This document shows positions 43,685-56,821 of a stretch of 64,000 nucleotides of DNA, piece by piece. Where the stretch lies: NCBI GenBank assembly GCA_964017185.1, contig OZ024870.1, positions 58,158,312-58,222,311 of the forward strand. Direction: 5' to 3'. The translations under genes were made by a program, and so were the position numbers. A model generated the notes under the pieces. It did no database searches. It was not told the DNA's origin and saw only the letters and a list, made by a program, of their open reading frames with translations. Numbering within the stretch: the stretch's first letter is position 1; each line of letters opens with the position of its first letter. Origin of the DNA: Rugalucina vietnamica (Eukaryota > Mollusca > Bivalvia > Lucinida > Lucinidae).

Positions 43685-43926
43685 AAAAAGATTCATAGCA
43701 ATGGCGAGACAATTTCATGATGGCATGCAATCATGTTGCAAAATGATGGAGAGTTCTATGAACCCTTGGAGGTAACAAATGGGGTCAAACAGGGCTGTGT
43801 TATGGCACCAACACTGTTCAGCATGATATGTTCTGCCATGCTCATGGATGCTTTTCAAGACAGTGACACTGGTTGTCCAATCGGATACCATTTTGATGGC
43901 AATATATTCAACCTTAGAAGATAAAC
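43685..43926 (+). pseudogene. Reverse-transcriptase fragment of another LINE type
   Basis: Frames read 'RFIAMARQFHDGM', then after a frameshift 'EVTNGVKQGCVMAPTLFSMI', 'LMDAFQDSDTG' and 'FDGNIFNLRR'. The VKQGCVxAPTLF box differs from the PQGSVLGP box of the other LINEs here, so this is a separate clade. Only about 240 bp remain. Confidence 0.7.
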
Positions 43927-44347
43927 CACATAAAGTGGCATTCAATATTGGTTCAGATTTTAATTTATGTATATACATGCTGCTTATCAGTAACTATTCT
44001 CATATTTTTAAGGTCAAATTTAATTGAATGGCGCTTTATGGGGTATTTCATGAAGGAACCTTCTAGCCATTGTTTTATAGTTTCATGGCGGCATACATGA
44101 AAATCATCGAAATGTAGTAAATTTGCAGTATGTCATTATTTTGAAAAAGACCAAAGGCCGAATAGTCAATAAATAGAGTGACATTTCTGGTGTTTTATAT
44201 TTATGTTTATCATTCAAAGCTGAATTAATCATTTATTAGAAAGCCATTGATATAAAGAAACATATAGCTGGCTGTCAAAAGTGAACCTTTGCTAGTGACC
44301 ACCGGCTGTCAATAGCCAATTCCTTTAGTGAACAATCTATCATAATT
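43927..44347. other. No gene seen
   Basis: Unassigned AT-rich sequence. Confidence 0.4.
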
Positions 44348-44590
44348 GAGCCGCCTCAAGAGAAAACCAACAATCTGCATATGCGAAAACAAAGGTGCAG
44401 ATCAGCTTCACGGTAACCGCAAAGCTGATCAGAGCCTTTGTTTTCGGTACACGGATATTACAATCCCTCTACTTCCTAAATCAGAAATTTAATGCTTCTA
44501 GCTGTTTTCTGTGCTTGTACAGCTGGGTTTGTGTTGGACCTGTTCAAAATCCACATTGTTGGTTTTCCCCATGAGGTGGCTCATATATGA
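44348..44590. repeat. Palindromic MITE family B, full copy
   Basis: The central stem GGTGCAGATCAGCTTCACGG / CCGCAAAGCTGATCAGAGCC-like lies inside ends AAGAGAAAACCAACAATCTG and TTGTTGGTTTTCCCCATGAG. Confidence 0.75.
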
Positions 44591-45214
44591 GCTGATCTAG
44601 GAATGGTGTCCCAATATCCTCTCAAACTACTGTTCAGTCAACACCATTACACCAATTCTGAAAATTTAATTGCAAAGTGTGCTAAATAGAACAAATAGGG
44701 TATTAACAAAAACTAAATGTGTATACACCAACATGAATTATTTATTTTATTGGCATCGATTTATAATATAATTAATACATGACTTGTTATGTATGTTTGC
44801 TTGAAATTATTTTTAAAAAAGTTTGACAAAAGATCATTTGAATAGGATAAACATATAAACTGTAAAAAAAATATGATTTGGATTTCTTTGTATATAAGAT
44901 TAAAGCTTCAGCAGTCATGAGAAAACACAATATGCAAAGGCAGAGTGAACAGTGTTTTCCTTATCTACATTGGTGTGGTCTGGTCTGCATCAACATTATG
45001 CGGTCACCACCCCTAACGTGACTGCTGCTATTAACTGTGGATCCATGCAAACTTTGTAAAGCACCAAATAAAAAACAAACAAGCAAATTCAGAGAATTTA
45101 TGTCCCTCGCCTTGATTGTTTATAAACAAATATAATCTGACAGTAATGAGTTATGTACATCCAAACCACATGCACTATCTTAGTCTCACTGCCTGAAAAA
45201 ACGACTAAGTTAAC
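44591..45214. other. No gene seen
   Basis: Unassigned AT-rich sequence with short A runs. Confidence 0.4.
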
Positions 45215-45415
45215 TTAACCCATATTTGAAAAATAGATTCTCCCATCATTATCAATTGGGTGAGACCACTCTCATTTTAGGGGTGTTATTTTTTTGTCAT
45301 TTTTCGATGCAGTTTCTAACATAATAGCCCCAGATGGGACGTCCCATTTTTCGGCATCACATCAGGGGCTATGCTGTTTGCCTTTGTCCCACAAATAGGA
45401 TGCCAGGCTTAAATT
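45215..45415 (+). repeat. Palindromic MITE family D, copy 2
   Basis: Shares GATTCTCCCATCATTAT, TTTTAGGGGTGTTA, ATAGCCCCAGATGGGACG and ATGCCAGGCTTAAATT with the copies at 32188 and 52203. Confidence 0.7.
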
Positions 45416-45757
45416 ACTGTCTGAACACCATCTTTCAGAAACTGCATTTTTCAAAATCTCTCTTGCTGACAAAATTACATTCTGGCATATAATTTTCATT
45501 TGTTAACCGATTTTCAAAATTTTTGTGGCACTTTTTAAGATTATGGAATGCAAAATGGTAACATGGTCATATATTTCTTAAGGGTTTTCAGAAAAGTGAG
45601 ATTTTGAAAATGCAGTTTCTGGAAGATGGTGTTTAGACAGGAGTTTAAATTTGTGGCTATTAAATTTCATGATTATTTTGATGGAGAGTATTTGTGGGGC
45701 AATTTATTTTCGCAGATTGCAAAAAGTATATTTATATACAGTATGCCACTCTTTACT

Positions 45758-45930
45758 GCAAAGCTGATCAGCCTCTTTGTTTTTTGCTACATGGACAGAA
45801 CAATTTCTCTACTTTCTTTATCCAAAATTTCAAACCGCTAGCCATCTTCTGTGCTTGTACAGCTTTGTTTGTGTTGGACCTGTTCAGAAACCACATTGTT
45901 GGCTTTCTCATGACGCTCATGGCGCAACTC
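45758..45930 (+). repeat. Palindromic MITE family B, right half
   Basis: Runs from GCAAAGCTGATCAGCCTCTT to CATTGTTGGCTTTCTCATGA. The left half is missing. Confidence 0.6.
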
Positions 45931-45931
45931 A

Positions 45932-46228
45932 TTTATTGACTGAAAACTCATTGACTTGACACTGACAACCCTCTGAAGTTGATACTACATGCCATCATCA
46001 GGAAAACATATTAACCATGCAATAGGTACCCCCTTAAACCACACTTTTGTATAGAAAAACTAGGGTTTGCAGCGATATACCTCATTTTCTTATTTTTGAT
46101 CCAAAACATAGATTGTGGGTACACGTTAGAACCGCCTTGGCATGGCAGTTCTAACGAGTACCCACAATCTATATTTTGAGCAAAAAAAGTAAAAATATCT
46201 TTTTTTTTACCCCAATGAAACTTTTAAT
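45932..46228 (-). terminator. Candidate poly(A) signals of the phospholipase gene
   Basis: On the minus strand, ATTAAA lies at 46223-46228 (67-72 bp past the stop codon, inside MITE copy A3) and AATAAA at 45932-45937. Which one, if either, is used cannot be told from sequence alone. Confidence 0.3.
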
Positions 46229-46280
46229 TTTTACAGGTGAAAAAATATCTTTGTATATTGCATGGGCATGTTTCTCGTAA
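45994..46280 (+). repeat. Palindromic MITE family A, copy A3, just past the phospholipase stop
   Basis: A full copy with central stem GTACACGTTAGAACCGCC / GGCAGTTCTAACGAGTACCC. Its end is about 15 bp from the stop codon at 46295-46297, so it forms the start of the presumed 3' untranslated region. Confidence 0.75.
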
Positions 46281-46294
46281 TTTTCTGACATCCC

Positions 46295-46725
46295 TCAAAT
46301 TTTTAGAGATTCAAAATCACTCTCTGACATCTTATTTTCTGGCAAGTTTGTATGATTTCCGTTCAGTTCTGTTCGTTCAAGCTGTGCTGATATAGGTATA
46401 TCCCCGTCTCCCTGATCGAAAGACTCCACAAACTCGCGTAACTGGTTTTCCTTGCTCTTGTTCTTAATTTTCAACTTTTTTATGTCTTTCAATTTGATTG
46501 GTACTCTTTTGATGAGTTTGTATTTTTGCACACGTTTTACACAGTCCTTGATTTTCTGCATAATCATGTCTTTGCACAATAGGGTGTTGAATTCTGTTAA
46601 TGCGGACAGTCGATCAAAAGCAAGGTTTGAGTATTTGAAGTTAAAAGTTGAGTAGGGTCGGTCAGGATCGTCAAAGATGTCGAAGTTGGCAAATTCTTTC
46701 TCTTCTTTGCTTCGTCTTCTAACAC
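46295..46725 (-). CDS. Phospholipase A2 terminal exon
   Basis: The acceptor CTATGTCTTTCAG|GTGTTAG (AG at 46727-46726) opens an exon in phase 1 that continues to TGA at 46297-46295. It encodes '[19 protein letters not shown]', '[11 protein letters not shown]' and then a Lys-rich segment ([17 protein letters not shown]) and an acidic end. The open frame extends upstream past the acceptor, but that part is intron and MITE A4. Confidence 0.85.
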
Positions 46726-49700
46726 CTGAAAGACATAGATAATCAGCATCAGGATAACATGTCCGTGTAATGAATACCCCCTTAAACCCCACTTTTATAT
46801 AGTAGGACTGGGGTTTGCAGGGGTATCCTTGGCAAGGCGGTTCTAACATGTACCCACAATCTATGTTTTGAGCAAAAATAAGAAAAATATCAAAATTTTT
46901 CAGCTGAAAATTAGCAATTTTTAAAGCTAAAAAACTTTGTTTATTGCATGGGCAAGTTTTCGTAATGGAATGAAAGGAATCAAGGATCAAACACGATTGT
47001 TTGTCACGAGTGGGTAGTTCTGTGTTGAATACTTTTAAAAAATCCAAGATGAGAAAATTTTTGATAACCGAAACTGCTGGATCATGGCCCATCCCCTTCC
47101 TCATTAATATTTTCACTGCTCTTATAGGAACTCGTTTTTTATTTCCTCAGTAACATTAACTGCGAAGCTGATCAGTGCCTTTGTTTTCACTACATGGATT
47201 TCCAGCCCCTAGCCATTTTCAAAGTGACTGCACAGACCGGTTTGTGTCAGAACTGGTCGGAAACCCCGAAGACCGGTTTTCTCGCGTCTCGGCTCAAAAT
47301 TACTATACCTGGAAACTTCTCATCTCTGAAAGTGATATTGACAAGAACAAAGTGCATGACTATGGGGCATCTGGGATCGGTGGGGTTCTCAAAGATATAG
47401 CACTCCTTGAGCCCCTCCCTATCCACCACGGTGGGGTCGATGTCCGGGAATGGCACATTATTGAGGCGGGCCCACTGCATGGCAAGCATCAACTCCTGCA
47501 ATGTAAATGTGAGATCATGATTTCTTCGGAACATGAAAAAGTTTTAACATTCTGGGCCCAGTTGTTCAAAATTAACGACATTGTTAGTTAACGATTTGTT
47601 AAAAGGACTAGGGCATTTAACGCCTGATTTTGGCCTCAGATTTTGCTAAAAAGTAAATTTTGGAATTTAGGTGAGAAAACTATTCTTTAAAACAGCCATA
47701 TGTCTCCTCTATTAAAAACAAGAACAAGTATTTCATTTATCCTACAAGCGTTGCCATGGCAACGCCCAGAAGAACCATAGATAGAGCACTTTCTGCACTT
47801 TTTGGTCTATTTTTGACCATTTCTGAACACATTTTTTAATTTTTAAATGCCAGCCCACTCTCCGAACAAAATTATACTTAGCATACAATATCTCTGGATG
47901 ATACTTCATAATTATTTCACAATAAGAAATTGTTCGTCGCGTGGGCCGGTAGTTGAAAATGATGTTGAATGGTGAAAAATAGACCCAAAATTGCAAAAAG
48001 TGATATTTCTATGCTTTTCGGGGCGTTGCCATGGCAACATGTGCTATTTGAATGTGATAGTTGTGCTAGAGTATATAAGCAGGGACCTATACCAGCTATT
48101 TGCAATATGTTTCTCCTCAAAATTCCAAAATTCAATTTTTAATCAACACATGAGGCCAAAATCAGGCCTTAAATTCCCTAGGCCTTTCAAACATGAATAT
48201 CACAAATACACTTGTTATTTTTTGTTGATAAAATATGAGAATCCTTTGCAATGCAATGCAAAGGATAGGATTCTCAGGATTCTCACATTTTATCCACAAA
48301 AAATAACAGTGTATTTGCTTTTAAAGTCGATATATAGTTAACAAAATGAGGGCTTAGCGACAGCATTAAGCTAACGAAGTTTTGAACAACTGGGCCCTGA
48401 ATTGAGTCCTCCGTAAAACCACCCATCATTAATATTCATTTTATATTGACCATTCAAATCTGCACATTAGCTAACGGTCAATGACGGTTGACCAACACGT
48501 GGGTTAGACAAACAAACCAACACGTGCTTTTTACAGGTAAATACAGGTGCAAAACCACAATGTTTGTCTATGGAAATAGCGTGGGCGTGGCTATACCTTG
48601 CTGGCGGAGGAGTCAATTGTTATATGTAATATACTATTTGTGTGCTACTGTAAACCATTTATTTATTTTTTTTTTTATTTATTTATTTATTTGTGTGTGT
48701 GTTTGTGTGTGTGTGTGATTTTAGAATTGCCTTATTCTTATATTACTTTTAACATCTATCATTTTTAGGCATTACCTTGAAGGGTGGAGAAGTGTCAGTA
48801 GGGCGAGCACTGAAGTCAAACGACAGGATGAGATCCACGCCCCTCTGTGGCCGTAGGAGTAGGGGGAAGGGCGAGTTGAAGCTGAGTCCACCGTCAACCA
48901 CATACAGCTTCTTAATGGAGGTAGGATACATCTCAAATATACCATCAAACTGATCTACACCTGTGAAAGTTGAAAATATGTCATAAATACAGAATTATTT
49001 TTTTTTTTTCAGTAGTAAAAATTGAAAATTTTGCATTGCAATTCTTTTGATAATTTTTTTATCTTTGCTCAAAACATAGATTATGGGTACATGTTAGAAC
49101 CGCCTCTGCGAGGTGGGTCTACCTAGCGAGTACCCACAATTTATGTTTTGGATAAAAAAAAATGTTAACCCCTTAATACCCCACTTTTACTATAAGGTGG
49201 GTTCAAGTAGGTATATAATACACCGACACGTCTTCGTGATGCAAATGAAGCAAGCAAATTGTGTAACCACTTCATTTATTTTTTTATCATCAGCAGTAAA
49301 TTCTTAGCTTTTGTTGATTGCTTTTTGATATAATGATGACATTTTGTATAAACTCCATTTCCATGGAATTTAATCTAATGCATGTTAAGTGTCTCCAGTC
49401 AGTTTGAAAGTCATGGAATTTAGTCATTACATAGAGACTAAATTTCCATGGAATTAATTCTATAGTAACCATGTTCTATTCTCAACTGTTGTTCACATAC
49501 AATTGCTGAAGTTACTATCATGCTGCGATGATGGTTCCATACTACAAGAAAGAGTGTACATGTATCTATGTAAACAAGTACAATACATTGTGTGCAATCC
49601 TACACTATAAAACTACAAATAAATGCATGGTGCAATATATACACTATTAGTGTAGAATCTAGTCTCAGAATACAAGATAATTATGAGAAAAATGACTGGG

Positions 49701-52700
49701 CATTTTAGAAAGTAGATAAGGTGGCTAAACTTCACTCTGCTTGTTCCACTTCTGTGACAGCTTAGCATTGGTTGCCTTCAAATTTATGTCAAACAAATTA
49801 TGCATTTTGTAATTTACTAATAGCTGCATTATTAGGTGCTGATCATGTGGTTTGTGTTATCTATTTGTAGCAGTAGAAAAACATTACAGGAGAAAAAAAA
49901 AACATAAAAATATTTACAAAAAAGTAAATAAATGTTGAAAAAACAAACTATATTCGACTTTGAATCTCTAATTCTACAGTTGTTTCCCCTGATCTATTTA
50001 TAGATATATGTTATATTTTCCACAGAAAATTGTCTATTTTTGCCAGATATGTGTGCACCAAAATGGAACAGAAACTGACTTAAGGTAACAATGTTTTAAA
50101 AATGCTTTTGGTGCAAATTTGTCACATTAATTAAAACACATGTTATGCGATGATGTCAGTTTTTGCCTATCACCCTGTAAAAAGCAAAAATATTAGCTGT
50201 GTATTAACAGTGCATATATGTGAATTGCCAGGTTAATACACAGCTTTTGTCTTCATTTATACATGCCTGTTAACACGGCGTGACACGGATATTTACTGGT
50301 ATGCAATAATTGTTCATTAAAAGAGTTTGGTAATTGCAGAAGTATATTTTATGAAAATGAAATTATTTTAGTACCAAGATGTGACTGTTTAAATGGTAGT
50401 GTTTTTAAGATTAAACAATTTAATGAGGGGCATAAAGAGAATTTGAACGGAAACGGTAATCTTCCTGAAACAACAAATAATAAACAACTTTGGAAACAAG
50501 GAAACAAAGTACCATATTCATTCTAATTAGCTCACAGTGCACTTAACTTTTCAAAATAACTTAAAATTAAGGTCACAAAATATCATCCTAATTAGCGCAC
50601 ACAACGAACGAAAACACACAAACTTTTGAAACCAATGCAAAAAAAATGCAAATGATGATGTCATTAAGTATTACAATCATCCCAAAATAGTGTTCCATCA
50701 TTTAAGGATATGTTTAAATGCAGTTAATAGAGCGGATATGTTTAAATGTGGTTAATACAGCATTATTGTTACAAAATTGGTAAAAAATACCAATAGGCCA
50801 ATCTAACGGTTGTATAAAATGCTTTGTTTGTATTATTATATGTGCATGTATATACAGACATAAAAGTTTAAACTAACAGTTTGCGCTTATGCTCATATTT
50901 TTCGGCAACAGCCAGGGTGTGCGCTTAGTGGAGCGTGTGTGCTAATTAGAATGAATACGGTAACAAAAAGAATCTAGAAAATGATAAAAGGATGCTAATG
51001 CTGTAGAAATTTGAGAAATGAGTGCACAGGTGATCAAGAAATTTGGGGTTATTGGATAATGGGGTTGATGAACTATAAGGTAGATCTAGATCCATGGCAA
51101 AAAAGATGCTTCAGGTAGAATAGGTTAAACCAATGTCATGCATCTATTAGACAGGTGCCTCTATTGATAACAGTATACCTGAAGCCTGGGATGCTAGCTG
51201 CCAAGGGTGATGCACTGCAGGCTTTGCCAACTCCTGTCCACAGCTACAGTCTGGGTGGGGCAAGTGGATATTTTTATAACAGTATTACATGTGTATATCT
51301 TTTTGACTCAGTTGGGATTCTATTTATTTCAATGGCCAAAGATTCTTTTGAATGCTGTTCCACAACTAAGTTATTGCGTGAATTTGATTTATGTTACCCT
51401 TTTATTTTTAAACCTTGAATACCATAAAAGTTCCATTAAATGCCCACACTCTAATAAATGCCCATACCCCTATATGGATGCCAAAAATGGCCATTTTATC
51501 AGTGAGTTTTGGAATTCCAGGAACCTCTAATAAATGCCCACTTTAAAAATGTTGGAAAAAAGCCTGTATATCTAAGCAGTAAATTTCTAATTTTGCTGTT
51601 TAATTACATAACACACACAAATTCATTTTACTTCTGTCGTCCAAATAAATGGTAATGCATAGGATACCTGACACCCTACTTGGAACAAAAGTCATGTCTG
51701 GGGCAGATCAATATCAACCAATAATTTCAGTTCCTAACTGTGAATTATTATATGAAGCCCTACAGTGTAGCCTGCAATAAATGCCCATATCCTTCTATTG
51801 TAAAGGTACTGTTTTGAATTAACGCCCGGGTATTTAATAGAATTTTTACGGTAATTTCACTTTGTAACATCTATTGGCAAAGCATATTAGATCTGAATAT
51901 TTAAATTTTTTTCTCACTGTAAATCATCAGTCATTGATAACGCTGCAGTGCCTTTGTCTCCAGTTTATCCATTCTATCATGCATACATGCAAATTTGGCA
52001 AGCATTAAAAGACATACATATATATTGAAATATGGGTGTTAAAACACCTACCCATGTCAATGTCTGGTGTTTTCTTCTTTGGTGACTTGGTTTTTAGTAG
52101 CTTGCTGAAGTAACTGGAGGCTGATAAAAAAAATAAACAGTTAAAAGCAAGTCAATATTCCATCCTACAAAGGATGGGTATGGCCCATCCCCTTTCTCAT
52201 TAACTCATATAAGCCTGGCGTCCTTTTTATGGGACATAGGAAAACGGTATAGCCCCAGATGTGACGCCGCAGAAAGCGGCGTCACATCTGGGGCTATTCC
52301 GTTTGCAAAAAGGAATTTTATCGAAAATTGAGATAGAAATTAAATTTCACTCCTAACACCCCTAAAAACCAAAATGGACTCGCCCATTTGATACTGACTG
52401 GAAATTCCATTCGTCAAATATGGATTAATATGTTTGCTGCTCTTAAAGGATCTCAGTTTTATTTTTATTAGATTATGTATAATCTGAGCATCGTAGGAAA
52501 AAAGGTGGTCATAGTTAATGAAACGATCTGGGCCCAGTTCAAAATTAACGACATCGTTAGTTAACCATTGGTTAAAAGTTCAAACATGAATATTACAAAT
52601 ACACTGCTATTTTTTGTTGATAAAATGTGAGAATCCTTTGCCATGCAAAGCCATGCAAAGGATTCTCACATTTTATCAACAAAAAATAACAGTGTATTTG

Positions 52701-55700
52701 CTCATGTAGTCGGCATTTACTTAACAAGTTGAGGTCTTAACGATGATGTATAAGCTAACAAACTTTTGAACAACTGGCCCCCGATATGTCAAGGTGAAAG
52801 TTTTGGCTATATCTCCTTTAAGACCATTTGGTTGCTCAAAAAGAGCTCTCATAAATAGGTCATAATGAGAACTTATAAAGAAAAAGCTAATGATTATTAA
52901 ATACACAAAATAATACATTATCTAGAAGACTAAAAATAAATAAAATATTTTCTTATGTTCTCATACTGTACCTTCAAGTTTATCCTCAATTTTCCTTTGT
53001 GAATCTATGGATGTAAATGGTGAAAATGGATATGCTTTATACAATGACAATCCCCTCATGAAATTATGCACACTGGCAGCACGGCCATCTATAGACTTGA
53101 GCACGGGATATTTATCAAAGAAGGAAGCGAATATCGAAGTCCACCAAGATCCCCGCCGGTTCTTTTGGTTGTCTGTCTTGCCGATTTTGTTATTACTTTT
53201 CTGTCTTGTGTAATTAACAGGTGTTTTATTATTAGTATCACTGTCACTTTCAGTGTCACTGGACTCGTCAGTCTGGCTTGACATTTCTTCCGATAACTCA
53301 CGCTCTGTAAACATAAATAAAGAATGAACTAATATTTTTGTTTTCCATTTTATATCATTTATAAAAACACTTTCAGAAACTACTATCAGGGGTATACAAA
53401 GGAGTGTGGGATTGTTAGCTCACCTGAGCAGAAGGCTCACAGGTGAGCTTACAGGATATGCAGGCAGTGGTCGTCCACCATTTTCATAGTTCTTCTTCTG
53501 TGAAACCCCTTGGCCAATCAAAACCAAAGGACAAGGTTCACGAATGGCAAAAATCGGCCCTGTATCAGAAATTAATGAAATTTGGACACAAGATAGACGT
53601 AGGTCTCCTGAGATCAAAAATGCATTTTTGAAACATGTGACGTAATTATAAAGCATTTCTGACGTCATTAACATACCCTACCCCACGCGACGCGGGTAGT
53701 GAATTTATAACGTTAATGACGTTATACGCTTGTCGTAGCAGCGTTATGTATGCAACATATTCTGCTCGCACTCACTGACCACCAGTTGGAAATGGATATT
53801 ATTGCTACCGTGACACTGTTAGTCAATGATTTACACAGGTGCAACCCCCTAACTTCATTCATCAGCGATGAACGTAGGACAAGAAATGAACGTATGACAT
53901 TGTTTATATCTCCAGTAGCCCGATATCTACAGTGCGCTAATCTTAAGTAGCAGTCATTAGATATGAACCATGATTATTACAGTTTTCCAAAATATGAGAT
54001 CGATGAGAAATAAATAATCTAGAGACCCATATCGGTCACTCCGAAAAGTTAACAGGAACGTCATGGGAGAAACGCAGAGTTTGTTGCACTTGCACAAATA
54101 CCGGGTCGTGACATCAGTCTGCCAATTAAGAAAAAGAACATTATTTTGCTCTCTCGGTCCATTATCATGCTTAAAACAAGACATGCATGCATATGCTTTT
54201 GGACGCGCCAATACGCCAACTACGTGACGAGATATTACAGATGCACGTTTTCGTCACGCATGGCGAAAGGGCAATGAATAAAATGTGTAAATTCTTAATT
54301 TTTTTACTTGTAAATGTAATTTATTGCATAAATAGACCAGTTTCACACAATATCAACATGCGTTTATTAATTAAGACGAAAGCCGTAAAGTAAATGGGCA
54401 ATTCGCGAGTGCGCGCTGTTAATACACGATTCGCGCCGCATCGTGAGAATACCGGATTTTTGCCCATGCGAAAACAAAAGCACAGATCAGCTTCGCAGTG
54501 ACCGCGAAGCTGATCAGCGCCTTTGTTTTTGTTACATGGATAAAAGTTCTCTTCTTCTTAAATCCGAAATTTCAAGTTTGTAGCCTGTTTTAGTAACTGC
54601 TCAGATTGGATTGTGTAGGACCTGGTCAGAAACCCCAAAGACCGGTTTTCTCGCGTCGCGGCTCATTTTCTTTATGCTTATTCTATTTTACGCGTTACAG
54701 GGCGGCATCGGCATGCAAAACACGTGCTAAAAATGAATAACTGAAATAAAGTTTTGACACGCATAAACATGTGATGAGGCTTTAATGCACCTGTGATTTA
54801 TATCCACACCCCCAGGGGCCGGGCCATAGCGGGGTGTTTTACTTTTCAGTTTTTACAGCTCCGCTAAAAACCCGGCAATGCGGGGTCAGATTTGTGATAA
54901 AGTCCCTGCTAAAAGTTGCGGCTCCCCAGAGCCGACTGACAACAATATATGGATCAAACATGGTTTTCCATTCATTAACATTCGCTAGGTCCCGAGGGGG
55001 TGTTGAAAACCGAGGGCGTAGCCCGATGTTTTCAACACTCGCCGAAGGACCTTGCGAATGTTAGTGAATGACAAAATCATTTTGATCGCTATTATTGCAT
55101 AAATTCTGCATAAACGAAAGAAATAATGGTGCACTATATTTAACAGCCTCATCACATTTTCATACGCGTAAAAGCTCATTACGGGCCGTCCTTAGTTTCT
55201 CATTATAAGCACGTGCTTTGCGTGGCGCCCGGCAACGAGCATAAGTAAAAGCCGTGTATTAACAGCATGTGCGCACGTGAATTTCAATAGTAATAAATGG
55301 CTTTTTCTTCATTAATAAATGGTTGTTGATATAGTGTGACACGGGTATTTATGCAATAATGCGGAATAACATATTTTTGCGGGATATTAAAAGCCCGGCA
55401 CATCCCCGGTACTGCCGTGACTCATCACTATTCCGGCACTTTAGCCCCTCTGTGTCTAGAGGGACGGGGATACAAATGATTGGTGCATCATACTAATATT
55501 GATCAAACATTAACAGTCGCAAGTTGCATGAATTACCACGATCCCATTGTCTTAAAAGCATGCAAAGGAGTGGCTGTTACTAAACTGGGACCCTTGCTAT
55601 CTCCGACCAATGGTTGTGGGGTAGATATATTGTATAATTCTGTCTTAATATGTTTTCAGCTCTTTGCTTTTCAGATAGGCCCACTAGTAGTAGTAGTAAA

Positions 55701-56769
55701 GATTAGGCTTTTAACGTCATCCTGGGCCAAACGGACTTAATCCATGTTCCCACCACAAGGATGTTAGATAGGCCCACCTAAACCGAAACGAGAAAGTATA
55801 TTTTTTATATTAAACATAAAAAGTGCATTCGAGAAGATTTTTGTTTTTCATTTTAAAGACCTTTTAAAATGTATTTTTATCTTTGATAGGCGAAACTCCT
55901 TTAATATAAAAAGATCTTATCTGATTTGATTGATAAAGAAAACGTCCCCATTATGATATTCAAAACAATAAGGGAAAATGATTATTATTTGCCCTATTAT
56001 TTTCAAGGGAAGCAACTCCAATACAGGTAGCGCACAGCGTCTATATCATGTTTTGTTAGGTCTCGGTCAACAGCTATGATCATGTCGGGAAGTTGCCTCA
56101 TTTTTATGGGACTTGCAGCCCACCCAAAATTACGGATGTCATGGCAACCAAAAAAGGCTTTAAATGTAACCACCTAACCAAGCAAATTCTTCACGCCCAA
56201 ATGCCGGGGCGGGTGACCGGGGTCCCATATTGCCACCCGACTACCCTTTATTTATTGCGTAAAACGTTGTTAAGTACTAGATCTATCTACATTTCGTAGA
56301 CTAAGTATTATCGCGATTAAAGAAGAAGAAACTGCAAATTATCTTTTTCCTTAAAAATGGTTTGTATTGTTGTTTGATACCCAGGACATGCATACGGACA
56401 ATCAACGACAAGTTAAATGGTTTACACGCGGTCATGAGCCCGGGTTGGAAACCTCAGACCTCTTGCGACACCGCGCAGTCAAATGGGGTAACATAAGAAA
56501 TGTCACGAAGAGCTCTTTTTTATATCAATAGATCAAGAAGCTACATGTTTCTGTACATGTGATTGTTTGCAGTTCTGTGTACGCTTTCTAGTTCAAATGC
56601 CGTCACGAGCCACTTGAATGGCAATCTATTGCCTGTTTAAGGTCGTGACAAACCCGTTTGAATCAACCAACATTTTAAGCAATCTACGTTTAACAGAGCC
56701 ATGGAAAGGGTAAAATATTGGATCATTTACATTTCAGTTCAAAGGATCGCCAGAACGATAGCAACATTT

Positions 56770-56821
<52 letters not shown>

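Noticed and set aside
47175-47591. Plus-strand 138-codon frame
   Set aside because: It is antisense to a well-supported phospholipase exon and to a MITE.
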